This document shows positions 61,149 through 64,000 of a stretch of 64,000 nt of DNA, piece after piece. Made by a program: the position numbers and the translations under genes. Under the pieces are notes generated by a model. That model was not told the DNA's origin. It ran no database searches and was given only the letters and a program-made list of their open reading frames with translations. Position 1 is the stretch's first letter. Each line of letters begins with the position of its first letter. The stretch is from CAWEQW01 sp963811365 (lineage in GTDB: Bacteria; Actinomycetota; Actinomycetes; Propionibacteriales; Nocardioidaceae): assembly GCA_963811365.1 (NCBI GenBank), contig CAWEQW010000007.1, forward strand, positions 247,977 to 311,976. The letters run 5' to 3'.

Positions 61149-62399
61149 ATGGCGACCTACCTGCCCCGCATCGCCGACGTGGAGCTGGAGCAGCGACTCG
61201 GCTACATCGGCGCGGTCCTGATCGACGGGCCGAAGGCATGCGGCAAGACCGCGACCGCGAGCCGACACGCACAGACGGTGATCCGGCTGGACGAGGATCA
61301 GACAGCGCGCACCTGGGTGAGACTTGCCCCTGAACGGCTCTTCGACGGCCCCACCCCGATTCTGTTCGACGAGTGGCAGGTCGAACCAACGATCTGGAAC
61401 AAGGTCCGGCGTCAGGTCGATGACCGGGACGGCAAGGGCCTCTTCATCCTCACCGGATCAGCGACACCCACCGACGACGCAACGCGGCACTCAGGCGCCG
61501 GACGTTTCTCGGTGATGAAGATGCGACCGATGAGCCTCTTCGAGTCCGGTCACTCCACCGGCGAGATGTCGCTGGCCAGCCTCCTCCGGGGCGAGCGCCA
61601 GACAGGGCTCGGCACCCACCTCAGCTTCGATGAGCTACTCAACCGCATCGTGATCGGAGGTTGGCCCGAACTCATCGGAGCCGACGAATCGAGCGCTCGA
61701 CGCTGGCTGCGCGACTACCTCAGCAACATCGTCGAGGTGGACATCCAGAAGCTCGGTTCGCGGCGCGACCCAGCCAACCTCCGAAGACTGCTGGAGTCAC
61801 TCGGGCGCTCGGTTGGCCAAGCAGTCAAGGGCATCGAACTCGCGAAAGATGTCGGTGGAGAGGACGGCCCCATCGCGAAGGAAACCCTGACGGCCTATCT
61901 CACCGCTCTCGACCGGCTCCACCTGCTCGACAACTCGCCAGCCTGGCTCCCCCACATGCGTTCGCGTGCCCGGCTGCGCAGCGCGCCCGTCCGCTACTTC
62001 GTCGACCCATCCCTCGGCCCCGCTGCACTCGGCATCGGCACCAGCGAACTGATGGCAGACCTCAACGCATTGGGCCTCCACTACGAAGCCCTCGTCATCC
62101 GCGACCTCCGGATCTACGGGCAATCCATCGACGCGCGCGTCGAGTCCTGGCGTGACGCCAGCGGCCACGAGGTCGACGCGGTCGTCAGCATCGGGCCGAA
62201 CAAGTGGGGAGCCTTCGAGGTGAAGCTGAGCCCCGACGCGGTCGATGAAGGGGCAGCAGCCCTCCTCCGCTTCAAGTCGAACGTGGACACGTCGCGGCAC
62301 GGGGAGCCTGCCTGTCTTGGCGTGATTACCAGCACCGGCGCTGGCGGTCTCCGCGAGGACGGGGTCCACGTCATCCCGATCGGCTGCCTGGGGCCGTAA
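61149..62399 (+). CDS. AAA ATPase with DUF4143 domain (right arm)
   Basis: 416 residues, mirror of 49220-50470, all motifs kept (GPKACGKT, ILFDEWQ, EVDAVVSIGPNKWGAFEVKL). The phased motifs just before the start suggest tight autoregulation. Like the other copy it is intact, so both ATPases could be made. It may be the nuclease-like partner of the primase-helicase system, since it is the only other large intact gene of the arm; this is inference. Confidence 0.85.
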   Translation: MATYLPRIADVELEQRLGYIGAVLIDGPKACGKTATASRHAQTVIRLDEDQTARTWVRLAPERLFDGPTPILFDEWQVEPTIWNKVRRQVDDRDGKGLFILTGSATPTDDATRHSGAGRFSVMKMRPMSLFESGHSTGEMSLASLLRGERQTGLGTHLSFDELLNRIVIGGWPELIGADESSARRWLRDYLSNIVEVDIQKLGSRRDPANLRRLLESLGRSVGQAVKGIELAKDVGGEDGPIAKETLTAYLTALDRLHLLDNSPAWLPHMRSRARLRSAPVRYFVDPSLGPAALGIGTSELMADLNALGLHYEALVIRDLRIYGQSIDARVESWRDASGHEVDAVVSIGPNKWGAFEVKLSPDAVDEGAAALLRFKSNVDTSRHGEPACLGVITSTGAGGLREDGVHVIPIGCLGP

Positions 62400-62439
62400 C
62401 GTGTCCGGTGTTCGATTGACCGAAAGCCGAACACCGAGG

Positions 62440-62575
62440 ACCGGTCACGGCTGCCACTGGGTCGCCAGTGATGGGGCCAAAGTGATGCACGAGAGTGATG
62501 CACGAAGCCCCGGAATCGGTGTCCAACGGCGGTCTTCGCCGAACCGGCATGAACCGCCATACGCCGTCTGACCTG
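62440..62575 (-). repeat. interspersed repeat, copy D
   Basis: Mirror of copy C. On the minus strand: CACCGATTCCGGGGC, GTGCATCACT twice, then GGCCCCATCACTGG and CCCAGTGGCAGCCGTGACC. The part corresponding to TCAGCGGCC has drifted. Confidence 0.7.
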
Positions 62576-62613
62576 CGGTTTCGTCAAAATCCGCTCGACA
62601 GCCGCCAACCGGG

Positions 62614-62800
62614 GAACCTCGTGGCACCAGTGGCAGGCGGCGTACCCGACGCTCAGCAGGACTGGTGCATCACGGCGCTTCGCCTCGGCGAACGCCTCGG
62701 GCCGACCACTCCCACCAGTCGACGGGATTGTCCGCGTGCTGCAGCAGGTACGGCGACGTGGCGTTCTCGAGACGGTTCGCCACTGCTCTCCCATCTCCCA
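62614..62800 (-). pseudogene. yyaL (DUF255) N-terminal fragment, right arm
   Basis: Minus-strand EAFAEAKRRDAPVLLSVGYA then ACHWCHEVP, with LENATSPYLLQHADNPVDWW in a shifted frame. Same break point after CHWCHE as the left copy, but with an added frameshift. Confidence 0.65.
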
Positions 62801-62879
62801 TCACAGGTGCCAGTGAGGCTCTTGCTGAGACTTCGGTTCCCAGCATTCCACCCGCAATAGAGGAGCCTCGGAGACATTG

Positions 62880-63310
62880 TGACGCAGACCACAGCCGGGC
62901 TGATCGCCGCCAGGGACCGGCTCCGGACGTTCCGCGCCATGACGAACCAGCCTCACCACACCGCACCCATCCACGACCAGTAAGCTGTTCCAGGTGCTTG
63001 AAGAGGCAGCCAACGTGTTGGCGCTCGGCGACGGGATCTCGATCCTCCCGTACGCGGCGAACTTCACCACCCCAGTGCAATTCGGGATGTCTCGCCCGAC
63101 GTTCGCCAAGATCCTGGAGTCCGGTGCCATCGATTTTGAGAAGGTGGGGCCGTCATCATCACGTGACACTGCGTGACGTGGTGGCCTACCAGACACGTGC
63201 CCAACGCGAGCGCCGCGCGGCGTTGCGCCGAGACCCGGCGACGGACTCGATCGAGGGCTCGACAAGCTGCCGAAGGGCGTGCTCTCAGAAACTGAGGCTG
63301 AATCAGGCGA
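62880..63310 (+). pseudogene. HTH antitoxin-like gene, right arm, decayed
   Basis: VLEEAANVLALGDGISILPY then SRPTFAKILESGAIDFEKVG, the same GGGG frameshift (63146-63149) as the left arm, then VTLRDVVAYQTRAQRERRAA. Part of the HTH (the QEAADFL segment) is replaced by unrelated bases (TPVQFG). Confidence 0.6.
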
Positions 63311-63620
63311 CCGGTCCGCTCGGCTTCCGGGGCAGCGGCGCCGGGGTGGCCGGGCTGTTCGCGGCCCGGGGCTCCCTTGCAGGGTGCAGACGAGATTGCC
63401 GCCGAGGTGCGTCCGCTGCTGGGCCACGGGTGGAGCACGGCGGCGAGCGCATCACAAACTGCGCCGCATCGGAAGACGAGGGCTCGTCCTCCTCTGACCA
63501 CCAACTCCCGAGCTCTCGAGCCTCATAGCACCTCCCGCCCCGGGTGGTCCGCCGGGCCATGGGGGGGCGCCCTTCTGCGGGGGCCGAGATCTCCTCGCCG
63601 ACCTCCTCTGAGGGCTGTTG
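63311..63620 (+). pseudogene. mirror relic of the unknown gene at 48006
   Basis: Partial match (TRLPPRCVRC-type sequence in the wrong frame, EVRPLLGHGWS, then LLADLL-like end GLTSSPTSS in shifted frames). Many small indels; not coding. Confidence 0.4.
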
Positions 63621-63639
63621 GCAGACGTCCCGCGTAGAC

Positions 63640-63860
63640 TGGGGCAGCCTGGAGCAGCACGTGAACTTGGCACCGCGAAGAGCCATGCAGCTGACCACGA
63701 TCTGTGGGTCCAGGCCGACGGCCCCTACGAGGCCCCCGCCGAGGTCGAGGCCGCATGGGCGTCCGAGGTCGCCGATCACTGTGCAGTTTTTGGTCCGTGG
63801 CACTACCGAAGGGGTTTCCGCACTCCGAAGTTCGCAAGCGCTTCGGCACTGTGGGCGCCC
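63640..63860 (+). pseudogene. mirror relic of the RelE-pair antitoxin
   Basis: DLWVQADGPYEAPAEVEAAW then ASEVADH is preserved, but the N-terminus has no start (HVNLAPRRAMQL in place of KLTREEQMQL) and the C-terminus is altered (CAVFGPWHYRRGF). Not functional. Confidence 0.6.
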
Positions 63861-64000
63861 GAACCTCGGTGGGATCCGGCCGCGCTTGAAGACCTCGAGG
63901 ATGGCTTTCGCTGGTGCCGAAGAGCGCGAGCCCGGCCTCCGCCGTGAGCTCCACCATCGAGGTCGACGAGGCCATCAACCGGGCGGTGGCACACCCCTTC
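63861..64000 (+). pseudogene. mirror relic of the RelE-type toxin, runs off the window
   Basis: APEPRWDPAALEDLEDGFRW is kept, then a frameshift leads to STIEVDEAINRAVAHPF at the window edge. Lacks a coupled start; probably dead, which is consistent with loss of its antitoxin. Confidence 0.6.

Larger units (their letters stand above)
55820..64000. repeat. giant inverted duplication, right arm
   Basis: Mirror image of 47620-55800. The nucleotidyltransferase and helicase are intact here but frameshifted in the left arm. In contrast, beyond about 62.5 kb this arm is the more decayed (RelE pair, antitoxin and yyaL fragment broken). It runs to the window edge, so its true length is unknown. Confidence 0.9.

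Noticed and set aside
47620..64000. Palindrome as a pure assembly artefact
   Set aside because: The arms differ by scattered substitutions and indels, with different genes broken in each, which a duplicated contig end would not show. A misjoin of two real loci is still possible and is listed as a refuting test.
1..64000. tRNA or rRNA genes and tRNA-linked attachment sites
   Set aside because: I scanned for CCA-ended cloverleaf-like segments and conserved rRNA blocks on both strands and recognised none. A covariance-model search would be decisive.

Overview
The window is very GC-rich, has short intergenic gaps, uses many GTG starts and encodes families typical of soil Actinomycetota. A Nocardioides-like member of the Propionibacteriales is my best guess, but this is inference: no rRNA or other taxonomic marker is present. 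I saw no tRNA, rRNA or CRISPR array.

1-5.5 kb: sulfur/redox block. A truncated thioredoxin gene diverges from a metallo-beta-lactamase/rhodanese gene that runs into a TauE/SafE exporter, followed by a CBS-domain protein, an ArsB/SLC13-type permease, a DUF2249 protein and a hemerythrin. Three copies of ATACC-N6-GGTAT, the form of a CsoR/CstR operator, lie in the divergent promoter region. The MBL-rhodanese-exporter fusion looks like the product of a single-base insertion.

5.7-28 kb: a sugar-acid catabolic island. It holds a kdgT relic, a four-carbon acid-sugar kinase with a PdxA-like dehydrogenase, DeoR, FadR/GntR, FCD-GntR and IclR regulators, an IlvD/Edd-type sugar-acid dehydratase, a DapA-type keto-deoxy-acid aldolase, a 2,4-diketo-3-deoxy-acid hydrolase (FAH family), a LarA-like racemase/epimerase, an SDR, a 917-residue double UxaA-type dehydratase, a GlcD-type FAD oxidase, two ACS-type MFS transporters, an aldehyde dehydrogenase, a keto-deoxy-arabinonate-dehydratase-like FAH protein and L-fuconate dehydratase. 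Together they suggest uptake of sugar acids, dehydration, then either aldol cleavage, oxidation plus hydrolysis (pyruvate + lactate) or a Weimberg-type route to 2-oxoglutarate; FAD oxidation of hydroxy acids would feed central metabolism. Shared operator-like sequences tie subsets of these genes into regulons.

28-47 kb: a mosaic of small operons and decayed genes. It includes a two-component system, alpha/beta hydrolase, DHFR-like reductases, NAD(P)-binding protein, serine hydrolase, ribosome-hibernation-like factor, PAP2 phosphatase and a PRC-barrel operon. Several genes are broken (ZIP transporter, methyltransferase, small membrane protein, wall-linked protein), and a relic of the helicase found further right sits at 28.1-28.4 kb.

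47.6-64 kb: a giant inverted duplication. Each arm is at least 8.18 kb, with its centre at 55,810 and a 19-base loop. From the centre outward each arm carries a broken XRE gene, an excisionase-like HTH gene and its partner, a PIN-domain toxin with its HTH antitoxin, a nucleotidyltransferase, a TOTE-type primase-helicase, an AAA/DUF4143 ATPase, a truncated yyaL, a decayed antitoxin, an unknown gene and a RelE-type toxin-antitoxin pair. The inner arms are nearly identical and the outer parts have diverged. A 16-base motif repeated at an exact 23-base period lies upstream of the ATPase and beside the nucleotidyltransferase, and an interspersed repeat with doubled GTGCATCACT marks cassette ends. 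This region looks like a defence/toxin-antitoxin island rebuilt by fold-back replication.
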